Source: Bin5 sp965221145 (GTDB lineage Bacteria; Chloroflexota; Anaerolineae; Caldilineales; Caldilineaceae). From it: a stretch of DNA of 64,000 bases. Each line of letters opens with the position of its first letter. The stretch's first letter is position 1. The position numbers and the translations under genes are program-made. Below are positions 1 to 7,985 of the stretch, in pieces. The stretch covers positions 3,968,001 to 4,032,000 of the forward strand of contig OZ244877.1 of the NCBI GenBank assembly GCA_965221145.1, given 5' to 3'. The notes beneath the pieces are model-generated. The model made no database searches and was not told the DNA's origin. It was given only the letters and a program-made list of their open reading frames with translations.

Positions 1-2
1 GG

Positions 3-2090
3 GTCTTCTATCTGATGACCTTCCTCGTGGGCGAAGAGGAGCGGGTGCAGGCCTTCATCGAGAAGGGAATTCCCACTCTGCAGGCCAGGGCCTACTTCCT
101 TCTGGAGCGCTGGCTGGAATGGATCGAAGCCGCCATCAACCAACAGGCCAGCAACGACAACGTCGTCTTCATCTTTGAGATCGGCTTTCTCGTCTGGTGG
201 CTCACCTATCTGGGCGTCTGGTCTGTCTTTCGGCACGGCCATGTCTGGCGCGGGGTGCTGATGGCCGGCATTGCGCTCCTGGTGAATACCCATTACGCGC
301 CCACATCGGTGATGGGGCTTCTGGTCGCCTACTGCATCGTCGCGCTTCTGCTCCTGGCCTGGACGACTCTCATCGATCATCGCCAACGCTGGCGCGCCTT
401 GCACATCTATTTCAGCGAGGACATCAACTTCGACTTTATGCGCTCCGGCTTCATGTACACGATGGCTGTGATCGCTCTGGCGTTCATCGCACCAAACATG
501 GGGCGCAATCTCCTCTTCTATGACATGCTACAGCCGGTCAACCAGCGCTGGGAACTGGCTTTGCAGGAGTGGAACCGCCTCTATCAGGGGTTGAACCGGC
601 AGAGCCGGGCCGTGCAGACCGGCTTTGGCCGCACGTTGACGCTGGGCGGTGAACGCAGCGTCAGTGATCGCCTGATCATGGAGGTGACAGCGCCGACAGG
701 GCGCTACTGGCGGGCGGTTGCCTTCGACCGCTTCACGGGCCGACAGTGGATCAATACCTCTGAGGAGGAGATCAACTACAGGGCGGACGAGCCAATCCCG
801 GTGACGTTGTGGGCCGCGCGCGCGCCTGTCACCCAGTCCATCACCATCCACACACCGACCGGGAATGTCCTCCTCGCCATGCCGGATGTTGTGCAGGCCA
901 GTATCCCACTGGCGACGCTTCAACAGTCGTTGACCAGCGCTGGCCCCGCAAAATCGGCGACAAACCAGGGGCAGGAAAACAACGAACTGACATGGGCGCG
1001 CTCCAGAGTCATGCTGGAGGAGGGCAACCGCTACGAGGTGATCAGCAACCATACCGTTGTAACGGTGCGTGAGCTGCAGGAGTTGAATATAGTCGATTAT
1101 TCGGCGCAGAATCTTGGCCGCTACCTTCAACTCCCCAACAGTTTCTCACCCCGGGTCGCGGAGTTGGCTGATCAGGTGATGGCCGCTGCGCCCACGACCT
1201 ACGGCAAGGTCAAGGCGCTGGAGCAGTTCCTGCGCACGTTCGCCTACGACGAAAGCATCTCGGCGCCGGCTTCGGATGTAGACCCGCTGGAGTATTTCCT
1301 GTTCGACATCCAGCGCGGCTATTGCGACTACTACGCCTCGGCAATGGTGACGATGCTGCGCAGTCAGGGAATCCCCGCGCGCACGGCCAGCGGCTATGCC
1401 GAAGGAGATTTTGACCCGGAGACCGACACATATCGGATCACGGAACAGGACGCCCATACCTGGGTGGAGGTCTATTTCCCGCAATACGGCTGGCTCGAGT
1501 TTGAGCCGACCGCCGGCGAGAGCATTCTGGATCGCCCGTCGGGGGCTGAACTCCAGGACAGCGGCATGATCCCCGGTATGGACGAGGGCATGCCGGAGGA
1601 TGAGGAATTTCTAATGGATGATGGGTTGGGTCTCGAAGAAGAGTTTCCCCAGGACATCGCCGGGCCGGTCACGGGCATCGGCGGCCTCCCCGCCCGCTCC
1701 CCGCTGGTCGGAACCAGCGTCGCCGTACTCGTCCTGACCATGATCGCAGGCGTATGGCTTATGCGCCGACGTATGTATCAGGGACCCGAGGCCTTCATGC
1801 AAGCGCCGCAGGTCTACTATGAACGACTGCTTAACTGGACTGCGCGGCTGAAGATGCTCCTGCGGCCGGGGTTGACGCCCTATGAACGGGAGGCGCTTCT
1901 GGCTGAGCAACTGCCCCAGGCCAGCCCGTTCATTGAGCGCATCACCGAAATCTACGTCCAGTTCCGCTATGCCCGCCGCCCGGAGCGTGTTGCGGACGAA
2001 GTCCGGCACGAACTCAACGACAACTGGCGCCAACTGCGCCCGGTGTTGTGGAGGGCCTGGCTGCGGCGAAGATTGAACAGGCAATGGTGA
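3..2090 (+). CDS. Transglutaminase-domain membrane protein (TgpA/DUF3488-like), 5' end cut by window
   Basis: The reading frame is open to the window edge, so the true N-terminus lies upstream; the ATG at position 15 is internal. Visible order, counted from that ATG: several hydrophobic segments in the first ~165 residues, a large extracytoplasmic region, a transglutaminase core at ~380-505, one membrane segment near 570-590, and a soluble basic tail resembling DUF4129. The core carries a Cys-His-acid triad: Cys437 in RGYCDYYAS, His481 in DAHTWVEV, and acidic residues at 495/497 in LEFEPTAG. Bacterial proteins of this layout are thought to act on or crosslink extracytoplasmic peptides; the substrate here is unknown. 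A 60-bp repeat begins 9 bases after the stop, between this gene and its convergent neighbour. Confidence 0.9.
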   Translation, partial: VFYLMTFLVGEEERVQAFIEKGIPTLQARAYFLLERWLEWIEAAINQQASNDNVVFIFEIGFLVWWLTYLGVWSVFRHGHVWRGVLMAGIALLVNTHYAPTSVMGLLVAYCIVALLLLAWTTLIDHRQRWRALHIYFSEDINFDFMRSGFMYTMAVIALAFIAPNMGRNLLFYDMLQPVNQRWELALQEWNRLYQGLNRQSRAVQTGFGRTLTLGGERSVSDRLIMEVTAPTGRYWRAVAFDRFTGRQWINTSEEEINYRADEPIPVTLWAARAPVTQSITIHTPTGNVLLAMPDVVQASIPLATLQQSLTSAGPAKSATNQGQENNELTWARSRVMLEEGNRYEVISNHTVVTVRELQELNIVDYSAQNLGRYLQLPNSFSPRVAELADQVMAAAPTTYGKVKALEQFLRTFAYDESISAPASDVDPLEYFLFDIQRGYCDYYASAMVTMLRSQGIPARTASGYAEGDFDPETDTYRITEQDAHTWVEVYFPQYGWLEFEPTAGESILDRPSGAELQDSGMIPGMDEGMPEDEEFLMDDGLGLEEEFPQDIAGPVTGIGGLPARSPLVGTSVAVLVLTMIAGVWLMRRRMYQGPEAFMQAPQVYYERLLNWTARLKMLLRPGLTPYEREALLAEQLPQASPFIERITEIYVQFRYARRPERVADEVRHELNDNWRQLRPVLWRAWLRRRLNRQW

Positions 2091-2098
2091 GCGGCGAA

Positions 2099-2158
2099 TT
2101 TGAATACTTTTTTGGCGGACGTGCTTTTAATGCCACACCAATACAAGAAATAATCAAA
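2099..2158 (+). repeat. 60-bp dispersed repeat, copy 1
   Basis: One of four 60-bp copies with conserved ends: a left end like TTTGAAGATTTTTTGGCGGA and a right end with CCAATACAA and TCAAA. The two ends are partly complementary. This copy is the most diverged. It lies between two convergent genes and could act as a transcription barrier (inference). Confidence 0.8.
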
Positions 2159-2170
2159 AAGCTCCATCCG

Positions 2171-2908
2171 CTAACGGGAGCGAACCGCCCCGTTCGGGCG
2201 CAGGAGCACCACCTGCGTCTCTTCCGGCAGGCTGTGCTTCGTCAACTTGAGCATATCCGTCACGTCCGGATCGCTGATTCCCAACTCCTTCAGAAAGCGA
2301 TCCACCGGCTCCGAAGATGTTGGCTGCGCTTCCCCTTCACCACCCGAACGCGTAGCGGCCAACTCGCTGCGCAGACTTTCGTGGTCGTAGTGCATGGGCA
2401 CGACAATGCGCGGGTCCAGCAGGCTGATGACCTCGGCAATGCGAGAAACGTCCGGCGTGTGCGGTCCGCTCACAGGCGCCAACAGGACGTCGATATCGCC
2501 CAGTTCTTCCACCTGCCGCTGCGCCGGGACCTGTCCCAGTTCCCCCAGATGGCCGACGGTGAGGCCGGCGAAATCCAGAAAAAAGGCGACGTTGCGCGTT
2601 CCGTTCAAGGATGTAGGCAGGCCGGTCACGAGCACCTGTTTCACTTCGTAGTCACCGGGGCCTCGCAGGATCTTCGGCTCGCCGCTGATGACCTTGCCCA
2701 TACTTTGGACGTGGGCGGACGAGTCGTGGCTGAAGGTCACAATGTCGGCGCGCATCCTCGGCAGCGCGATACCCGCAGCCCTCCTGCTGATTTCGCCCGA
2801 GCCTCCCGCATCCTCAGGCGCTTGACGCGGGCCAAAGGGGTCGCAGATTGCCGTGACGCCGCGCTCTCGCAGACGAAAGCAGGAGAGGCCGTACCAAGTG
2901 ATGTCCAC
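2171..2908 (-). CDS. Metallo-beta-lactamase-fold protein with degenerate metal motif
   Basis: The 245-residue product resembles the UPF0173/COG2220 branch of the metallo-beta-lactamase fold: it opens DITWYGLSCFRL, has a GDYEV strand, and ends with a VPMHYDHES segment. A GTG start at 2908 is preferred over the longer frame (to 3004) because AAAGGA lies 7 bases upstream and the fold begins right there. The usual HxHxDH zinc motif reads SHDSSAH, so the first and last histidines are kept but the middle His and the Asp are replaced. Activity may therefore be altered or lost (inference). A Gly/Ser-rich insertion lies near residues 175-190. It is convergent with the transglutaminase gene. Confidence 0.8.
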   Translation of the reverse strand: MDITWYGLSCFRLRERGVTAICDPFGPRQAPEDAGGSGEISRRAAGIALPRMRADIVTFSHDSSAHVQSMGKVISGEPKILRGPGDYEVKQVLVTGLPTSLNGTRNVAFFLDFAGLTVGHLGELGQVPAQRQVEELGDIDVLLAPVSGPHTPDVSRIAEVISLLDPRIVVPMHYDHESLRSELAATRSGGEGEAQPTSSEPVDRFLKELGISDPDVTDMLKLTKHSLPEETQVVLLRPNGAVRSR

Positions 2909-3153
2909 AGTCGTATCCTTTCTCAGAAAGCCAACCGATAGGGTGATCCGGCGCGAACACGCTTTCGATCCGTGTGGACCGCAAGGGCGTCCAGTATTGC
3001 GCATTTCGTATCCACGGCCATTGGCAGGCTCGGAACGTATGGCGATGATACATCACGAGCGCGCATCCCGCAAAAGTGCAGCGGATCGCCTCTGCAATTG
3101 CAGATTTGTCTGCCCTGGCACTATCATAACCGCAGTTTTTAGTCGTAAGTTTT

Positions 3154-3177
3154 GGGATTTATATACTTTAGTACACA
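3154..3177 (+). repeat. Left inverted end of the tnpB element
   Basis: A 24-nt end whose complement recurs at 4515-4538 with a single mismatch. Inside it TACTTTAGTA is itself a tiny palindrome (TACT-TT-AGTA). Related sequences in the same orientation occur at 7202 and 7986. Confidence 0.75.
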
Positions 3178-3207
3178 AGCCTCGCTACCCAACATGAGGG
3201 CGCGTAA

Positions 3208-4479
3208 TTGACCACGACAGCCAAAACGATCCATAAGACCTATCAGACACGCGGTTACTGCTCGCGATCAGGATATGCACGTATCAAAGAAGTTCTGCGC
3301 GCTTGTCGCTGGCTCTACAATCGCTCCTTGGAGCAACGACGCAACATCTATCGGGCCTGCGGCAAAAGCATGTCCAGATTCGCACAGATGAAACACCTCA
3401 CCAGGTTGCGAGCCGAACAGCAGGCATGGCGAGACCTGAGCCTACAGGTGCCTCGCGGCGTCTTGGTGCGACTCGACCGGGCATTCAGGGCCTTTTTCCG
3501 ACGCGTTAAGGCGGGCGAAACACCCGGCTTCCCGCGCTTTCAAGGGATGGGGCGTTACCAGTGCATTGAACTGGCCGAAGTTTCGCCCGGCATGGTCAAG
3601 GGCAACCGGATCAAGATTAAGAAGCTGTTTGAAAAGTAATCGGCATCGGCCAAAAGGCCCAAAAGGTGCTGCCGGAAAGCAGCGAAACCCTTTATCTGCC
3701 CGTCATAACTTGCACCTTAGGTGCCGTTTTATCCCTTACCAGACCCTTTTCAAACAGGCTCTAAGGGACTTCCCGCGATTCGCATTCGTCCATCTGCCCC
3801 ATTGCCGGACAGCAAGCAACTCAAGGCTTTGCGGCTGGTCATGCGCGGGCGTATCCTGTCGGTCGATCTGGTTTATGCCGAGCAGGTCGTGCCGTTGCCA
3901 CATAGCAACGAAGCGGTCGGCATCGACATGGGCGTCAACGAACGCATGACGCTCAGTGATGGCAGCACGGTCGAGCGGCGTGTGGTGGACCGCAGACGTA
4001 CACGCAGATTGCAGCGCGTCATCAGTCGGCGCAAGAAGGGCAGCAATGGGAGACGCAAGGCGGTCGCGGCCTTGGCGCGGGAAAAGCGCAGGAACGCTAT
4101 CCGCAACCGCAATGCGTGTCATCGCATAACGACGGACTTGGTGCGCAGATACGGGCGCATTGCCATCGAGGGATTGCGTATACGCAACATGACTGGCGCG
4201 GGTGGCGCGCACAAACGTGGATTGAATCGAGAGATGTTGGCGCAGACGTGGGGCATGATCAGACAACAACTGGCGTACAAGGCAGAATGGGCCGGTCGGC
4301 GGTTGGTCGAAGTCAATCCTGCGTATACGTCCCGCACCTGTGCGGCGTGCGGGGAGGTAAACGGGAAGCCTCGCACGTATCGGGTTTTTGCGTGTTCTGT
4401 CTGTGGTCACGCAGATGACCGGGACGTGAACGCGGCACGGAACATATTGGCGCGTGGGAATATCGCGTCGGTAGCGTAA
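3208..4479 (+). pseudogene. tnpB: tnpB (RNA-guided nuclease family) split by a 141-bp MITE
   Basis: The first part (3208-3639) encodes the N-terminal helical domain and then runs into a stop inside the inserted repeat. The second part (3766-4479) encodes the RuvC-like and zinc-finger regions. Deleting 3621-3764 (MITE plus one TAA target copy, 144 bases) rejoins the frame exactly and gives a 375-codon protein reading IKIKGLPAIRIRP across the join, as expected for the family. All catalytic features survive in the rebuilt protein: Asp192 in GIDMGV, Glu273 in EGLRIRNM, Asp358 in DRDVNAARN, and a CxxC...CxxC zinc finger between the last two. The gene was thus intact until a recent insertion. The 3' part could start internally (GTG at 3721), but it would lack the N-terminal domain. 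Confidence 0.9.
3621..3761 (-). mobile_element. 141-bp MITE, copy A, inside tnpB
   Basis: Terminal inverted repeats read GAGCCTGTTTGAAAAG on one end and GAAGCTGTTTGAAAAG on the other. TAA flanks both sides (3618-3620 and 3762-3764) as a 3-bp target duplication. It matches copies at 8300-8440 and 34791-34927 along its whole length. The TNA-type duplication and GAG ends would suit an IS5-family (IS1031-like) donor element; that assignment is an inference. Confidence 0.9.
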
Positions 4480-4481
4480 CC

Positions 4482-4498
4482 GCACCTGTACGCGGTGC
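4482..4498 (+). other. Subterminal hairpin at the right end of the tnpB element
   Basis: GCACC and GGTGC flank a 7-base loop just after the tnpB stop. In tnpB elements the right end encodes the guide RNA, so this hairpin may be part of it. This is inference from position only. Confidence 0.35.
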
Positions 4499-4514
4499 TG
4501 CCAGAAACGTATAC

Positions 4515-4538
4515 TGTGTACTAAAGTATATAATTCCC
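4515..4538 (-). repeat. Right inverted end of the tnpB element
   Basis: Complementary to 3154-3177 with one mismatch; it marks the outer boundary of the element. Confidence 0.75.
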
Positions 4539-4662
4539 AACGCATGGAGTAATCGACGATTGGAAACGATAAGCGTGGCGCTGTTTTGTCCCTCCTCTCT
4601 CATTTTGGTATGTCGAATGGGCGGGCAAAACTGATGAGCGCGACAAGCCGGAGAACTGCTCT

Positions 4663-5250
4663 ATGAACGAACAGACTGTGCGTCAGGTGGTCACTGCCCG
4701 CTTTTATCAGTCGCTGGCCCAGAGTGATGTCGAAATCACCGCCATTCCTCAGTCCCAGCTACAGGCTATCGTCAACGCGCTGGCCGACGGCGTCTTTGCC
4801 GCCCTTGATGCGATGGAAACCGAGGCCGAGCAGCCTGTTGCCGCCACCGGGTCGCTCTCAAGTGATGACGCGGCCGCGCCTGCAACATACTCGACCGCGG
4901 CCATCGCCGACCACCTCGAAGCCGAAGAACTGATCTGGTCCGGTCGGCCCTACCTGTCGATCGGCGTTCGCTATGAACTGACCAACCAACGGATACGGCT
5001 CATCCGCGGCCTGCTGGGACGCAACTACCACGAGATCGAACTGGTGCGGGTACGCGACACGTCGGTGACCCAGCACATGGGCGAGCGGGCGCTGAACGTG
5101 GGCGACGTAACGATCATGAGCAACGATCCCAGCCATCCAGAGTTCACGTTGCACAACGTCAAGAATCCGATGGAAGTGAGAGAGATGATACGCAAAGCGA
5201 CTTTGGAGGAAAAGCAGCGGCGCGGCCTCCACTACCGCGAGGAGATGTAA
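4663..5250 (+). CDS. PH-domain (bPH2/YdbT-like) protein
   Basis: This is a 195-residue soluble protein. Residues 1-75 form an Ala/Glu-rich helical region with no clear family. Residues ~85-180 look like a bacterial PH domain of the DUF304/YdbT type, with the pattern LIWSGRPYLSIG...YELTNQRIRLIRGLLGR...LVRVRDTSV. Such domains are usually at or near membranes and their ligands are mostly unknown; no membrane segment is present here. GGAG lies 9 bases before the ATG. The next gene begins two bases after its stop, so the two are probably co-transcribed. Confidence 0.8.
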   Translation: MNEQTVRQVVTARFYQSLAQSDVEITAIPQSQLQAIVNALADGVFAALDAMETEAEQPVAATGSLSSDDAAAPATYSTAAIADHLEAEELIWSGRPYLSIGVRYELTNQRIRLIRGLLGRNYHEIELVRVRDTSVTQHMGERALNVGDVTIMSNDPSHPEFTLHNVKNPMEVREMIRKATLEEKQRRGLHYREEM

Positions 5251-5252
5251 CT

Positions 5253-6200
5253 GTGTCTGGCTCGGAAGGAGCAGAACGGACGCAACGCCATGCAGAGGGA
5301 TTGCCTGTCGCAAAATCCGCTCTCTTTGAACTGGTCTGCCAGGCAGGCGAACTGGCGCTGACGATGCAGCGCGACGGTCTGCGCGCCATCCACTCCAAAT
5401 CCACCCAGAATGATCTGGTCACCGAGGCCGACCTGGCCTGCGAGGCGCTGATCCGCGACGGTCTGGCGGCCCTGACCCCCGATTTCGGCTTCTGGGGCGA
5501 AGAGAGCGATGAGTTTGAAGATTTTTTGGCGGAGAAGCCTTCATCGCCGACGCCAATACAAGAAATCTCCAAACAGCCGGATGACGACTATTACTGGCTG
5601 GTGGATCCGATCGACGGCACGATCAATTTCGCCGCCGGCGTGCCCTGGTTTGGCATCAACATCGCCCTGATTTGGCGAGGCGAGACTTTCTTCGGCCTCT
5701 CTCTGATCCTGCCCCAGTTCGATCTCTTCTGGGCGCAGGCTGGCCAGGGCGCGTATCTGCTGCGCAATAACGGAGCCGAGCAACGTCTGCACGTCAGCCG
5801 CGTATCCTCCCTGTCGGACGCGCTGCTCACCACCGGTTTCCCCTACCACCGCGCCGAGAGCGACGACAACAACGCGGCGGAATTCGCCCGCATCATGCCA
5901 ATCTGCCAGGGCGTTCGGCGCATGGGCGCGTCCTCAGCCGACCTGACCTATGTGGCCGCCGGGGCATTCTCAGCCTACTGGGAGGGTTGGATCCAGCCGT
6001 GGGACGTGGCTCCGGGCGTCCTGCTGGTGCGCGAAGCGGGCGGTCTCGTCACCAACTATGACGGCGCGCCCTACTGCCTGACCGACCGGCACATCGTCGC
6101 CAGCAACGGCCAGCCGGGCGTTCACGCGGCGCTGCTGCGCGCCATACAGGAGGCCCGGGCAGGCAAGTTCAACCAGGATTGTCGGAAAGGCCAGGACTGA
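5253..6200 (+). CDS. Inositol-monophosphatase-family phosphatase with in-frame repeat insertion
   Basis: The 315-residue product carries the family's Mg2+ motifs: Glu83-Glu84 in WGEES, Asp118 and Asp121 in DPIDGT, and Asp251 in PWDVAPG. Family members dephosphorylate myo-inositol-1-phosphate, histidinol phosphate, PAP or fructose-1,6-bisphosphate; the substrate cannot be told here. The start is a GTG two bases after the PH-domain gene. Residues 88-107 (FEDFLAEKPSSPTPIQEISK) are encoded exactly by a 60-bp dispersed repeat that sits on codon boundaries between the WGEES and DPIDGT motifs. This adds 20 residues that relatives should lack. The methyltransferase ATG overlaps its TGA. Confidence 0.9.
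   Translation: MSGSEGAERTQRHAEGLPVAKSALFELVCQAGELALTMQRDGLRAIHSKSTQNDLVTEADLACEALIRDGLAALTPDFGFWGEESDEFEDFLAEKPSSPTPIQEISKQPDDDYYWLVDPIDGTINFAAGVPWFGINIALIWRGETFFGLSLILPQFDLFWAQAGQGAYLLRNNGAEQRLHVSRVSSLSDALLTTGFPYHRAESDDNNAAEFARIMPICQGVRRMGASSADLTYVAAGAFSAYWEGWIQPWDVAPGVLLVREAGGLVTNYDGAPYCLTDRHIVASNGQPGVHAALLRAIQEARAGKFNQDCRKGQD
5514..5573 (+). repeat. 60-bp dispersed repeat, copy 2, inside a coding sequence
   Basis: Same length and ends as the copies at 2099, 11033 and 11093. It starts on a codon boundary of the phosphatase gene and contains no stop in that frame, so it is translated as 20 residues. Confidence 0.9.
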
Positions 6201-6952
6201 TGGATAAGAAATTAGTGCAGGAGCAGTTCGGCGTCAATGCCCGCGAGTACATCACCAGCCGCCCCCACGCCAAGGGCGCCAGTCTGCAACGGCTGGTCGA
6301 ACTGGTCGAGCCGCAGCCGGATTGGCAGGCGCTCGACATCGCCACCGCCGCCGGTCACACGGCCTTCGCCTTTGCCCCCCACGTGGCCCATGTGCGCGCG
6401 ACCGACATCACCCCACAGATGTTGACCGTCGCCCGCGAGCAGGCCGCGGCGCGCGGCATCGGCAACGTAACCGTCGAGCACGCCGACGCCGACAACCTGC
6501 CCTATGCGGACGGCCAGTTCGACCTGCTGACCTGCCGCATCGCGCCCCATCACTTCCCCGACATCGGCGCCTTCCTGCGGGAGTCGGCGCGCGTGCTGCG
6601 CGGCGGCGGCATTCTGGCGGTGGTGGATAACGTTGTGCCGACGGGGGTTGCGGGCGATTTCGTCAACGCCTTCGAGAAACTGCGCGATCCCAGCCACGGA
6701 CGTTGTTTCAGCATCGAAGAATGGCTGGATGGCTACACGAAGGGCGGGCTGGACCTGGCCCACCATGAAGTTCTCGAAAAAAAGATGGTCTTCGAGGACT
6801 GGGCGGCGCGCCACGATCCGGTGATGCAGTCGTATTTGCGGGCGCTGCTCTGGCACGGCCCGCCCGAGACGCAGGCCTTCCTGCATCCCAGCCGCCAGGA
6901 CGGCCAGACGCTCTTTCACCTGCGCGAGGGGTTGTTCATCGGACGAAAATAG
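6200..6952 (+). CDS. Class I SAM-dependent methyltransferase
   Basis: The 250-residue product has the Rossmann methyltransferase pattern: LDIATAAGHTAFAFAP (motif I), ATDITPQML (the acidic residue that holds the SAM ribose), DADNLPYADGQFDLLTCRIAPHHF (motifs II/III) and RVLRGGGILAVVD. It is close to UbiE/Methyltransf_11 proteins of unknown substrate. The ATG at 6200 overlaps the TGA of the phosphatase gene (TGATG), and AGGA lies just upstream, so it forms the third gene of a small operon. The usual Gly-rich motif I (GxGxG) is reduced to ATAAG, a common variant. Confidence 0.85.
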   Translation: MDKKLVQEQFGVNAREYITSRPHAKGASLQRLVELVEPQPDWQALDIATAAGHTAFAFAPHVAHVRATDITPQMLTVAREQAAARGIGNVTVEHADADNLPYADGQFDLLTCRIAPHHFPDIGAFLRESARVLRGGGILAVVDNVVPTGVAGDFVNAFEKLRDPSHGRCFSIEEWLDGYTKGGLDLAHHEVLEKKMVFEDWAARHDPVMQSYLRALLWHGPPETQAFLHPSRQDGQTLFHLREGLFIGRK

Positions 6953-6978
6953 GGCTGGACGGCAAGAGCCGATGTGGC

Positions 6979-7028
6979 GAGGAGAGAGAAGTAAGGTCTT
7001 CCACTCGCTCCTCTTTTCTCTCTCCTCG
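6979..7028 (+). terminator. Inverted repeat after the methyltransferase gene
   Basis: CGAGGAGAGAGAA and TTCTCTCTCCTCG form a 13-bp perfect stem across a loop of about 24 bases, 27 bases after the stop codon. There is no clear T-run on the plus strand, so it is a stem-loop barrier rather than a classic intrinsic terminator. Confidence 0.45.
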
Positions 7029-7046
7029 GTGTCCCACACTTCTCCA

Positions 7047-7201
7047 CTACTTCTCCAGAAACCGGATGAGAGGGTCAATAAGCCAGCGCCGCGCCGCCAC
7101 GCTGACAAGGATACAAGCGACCGTTGATAACAACAGTTGGACGATCAGATAGGCAATCCACAAGGGAATGGAGGACCATTCTAATCCGTGGGTAATGAAA
7201 T
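7047..7201 (-). pseudogene. C-terminal remnant of a membrane protein (acyltransferase-3-like)
   Basis: The minus strand here reads a hydrophobic stretch beginning HGLEWSSIPLWIAYLIVQ and ending RRWLIDPLIRFLEK before a TAG stop. The pattern resembles the last membrane helix and basic tail of acyltransferase-3 (OafA-like) proteins. The coding pattern stops abruptly at about 7201, where the TATATACTT end motif begins, as if the rest was removed by an insertion. Family assignment is tentative. Confidence 0.45.
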
Positions 7202-7225
7202 GGGACCTATATACTTAAGTTCACA
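7202..7225 (+). repeat. Sequence like the tnpB-element left end
   Basis: Matches about 20 of 24 positions of the end at 3154-3177, in the same orientation, with the shared core TATATACTT. It marks the edge of an AT-richer segment and truncates the remnant gene on its left. Confidence 0.55.
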
Positions 7226-7325
7226 GCGATTTTTCGACAGAACGTTAGTGCGAAAACACCCCTGTGGGCAGGGGAGAGTTCACAGCAGTAGTAGCAGAGG
7301 CGTTAGTAGCAGTTGGGGGTATGTG

Positions 7326-7664
7326 TTAGGGGGTTTGGGGGATTAGGTTAGATAGTGCTGCGCTTATCGTTGGGATAAGGACAGTGGCAGCGACGACCCA
7401 GAGGGTTATGAATCGTTTTAGTGAGGATATTTCAGCTTGGGAGATACTATTGTCGATATGGTTTTTTAGGTCAGAAACATTTTTGTCGGTGTGGCCTTTT
7501 AGTTCAGCCATTCTACTATCAATCTTTCCTTCTAGGCGTTGAATGTCTACTTGGGTGGCTGTATACTTTTCGCGTGCTTCTATTGCAGCTAGACGCTCAC
7601 GGTCTTCATTGATAAAATTTCCGACAATGTTTTCCAATTCTTGTTGAGAGTTTCTAGCGGTCAT
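7326..7664 (-). CDS. Small coiled-coil protein with C-terminal membrane anchor
   Basis: A 112-residue product of unknown family. Residues ~5-80 are charged and strongly helical (for example RLEGKIDSRMAELKGHTD), like a coiled coil. Residues ~85-108 (FITLWVVAATVLIPTISAAL) form one hydrophobic segment, so it is probably a tail-anchored protein facing the cytoplasm. GGGGGA lies 7 bases before the ATG. Its start overlaps the end of the 101-residue gene upstream by 11 bases, so they form a two-gene operon. The region is visibly more AT-rich than its surroundings, which suggests acquisition. Confidence 0.6.
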   Translation of the reverse strand: MTARNSQQELENIVGNFINEDRERLAAIEAREKYTATQVDIQRLEGKIDSRMAELKGHTDKNVSDLKNHIDNSISQAEISSLKRFITLWVVAATVLIPTISAALSNLIPQTP

Positions 7665-7959
7665 CTTCTATTCCCCCTTTTTCTCGTGATAAGCCAGTTA
7701 GGGATTCTCTCAAATTTCTTAGTTCCGCCAAAGTGCCATTTGGGTATTCTTTAGAATCGAACTGGAAATCACCTTTTTGCATCCCTGTTTCGATAAGGCT
7801 TTCTGCATCTTCTAGTATTCTAACATAAGATTCTATTTGCTCTTTAGTCTGGGTATTTGCAACAAAGAGGGTTAAGGCGAGACGCAACCCCGCTACTTTT
7901 CCATTAACGAGTTCTGCATATTCTGTAATGTCTAATTCCCTTATTTCTTCTTGAGTCAT
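7654..7959 (-). CDS. Small acidic hypothetical protein
   Basis: A 101-residue soluble, Glu-rich helical product, first gene of a two-gene operon with the tail-anchored protein downstream. The ATG at 7959 is preferred over one at 7977 because GAGGG lies close upstream of it. Family not recognised; no catalytic motif is visible. The operon lies between two copies of the TATATACTT end motif (7202 and 7986). Confidence 0.55.
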   Translation of the reverse strand: MTQEEIRELDITEYAELVNGKVAGLRLALTLFVANTQTKEQIESYVRILEDAESLIETGMQKGDFQFDSKEYPNGTLAELRNLRESLTGLSREKGGIEDDR

Positions 7960-7985
7960 TTTACCCTCTTTTCCCATACTTGGTT

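Larger units (their letters stand above)
3154..4538 (+). mobile_element. TnpB-only insertion element with inverted ends, interrupted by a MITE
   Basis: The element is bounded by 24-nt inverted repeats at 3154-3177 and 4515-4538 that match at 23 of 24 positions. Their shared core is TATATACTTTAGTACACA. No tnpA transposase lies inside, so it resembles IS1341-type or solo tnpB elements of the IS200/IS605/IS607 superfamilies. Inverted ends are not typical of those families, which makes the boundary noteworthy. A small hairpin (GCACC/GGTGC, 4482-4498) after the tnpB stop could belong to the omega RNA region (inference). Confidence 0.7.

Noticed and set aside
2048..2941. 297-codon plus-strand frame across a repeat and the MBL gene
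   Set aside because: It begins inside the transglutaminase gene and reads the 60-bp repeat and the antisense of the MBL gene; no family pattern.
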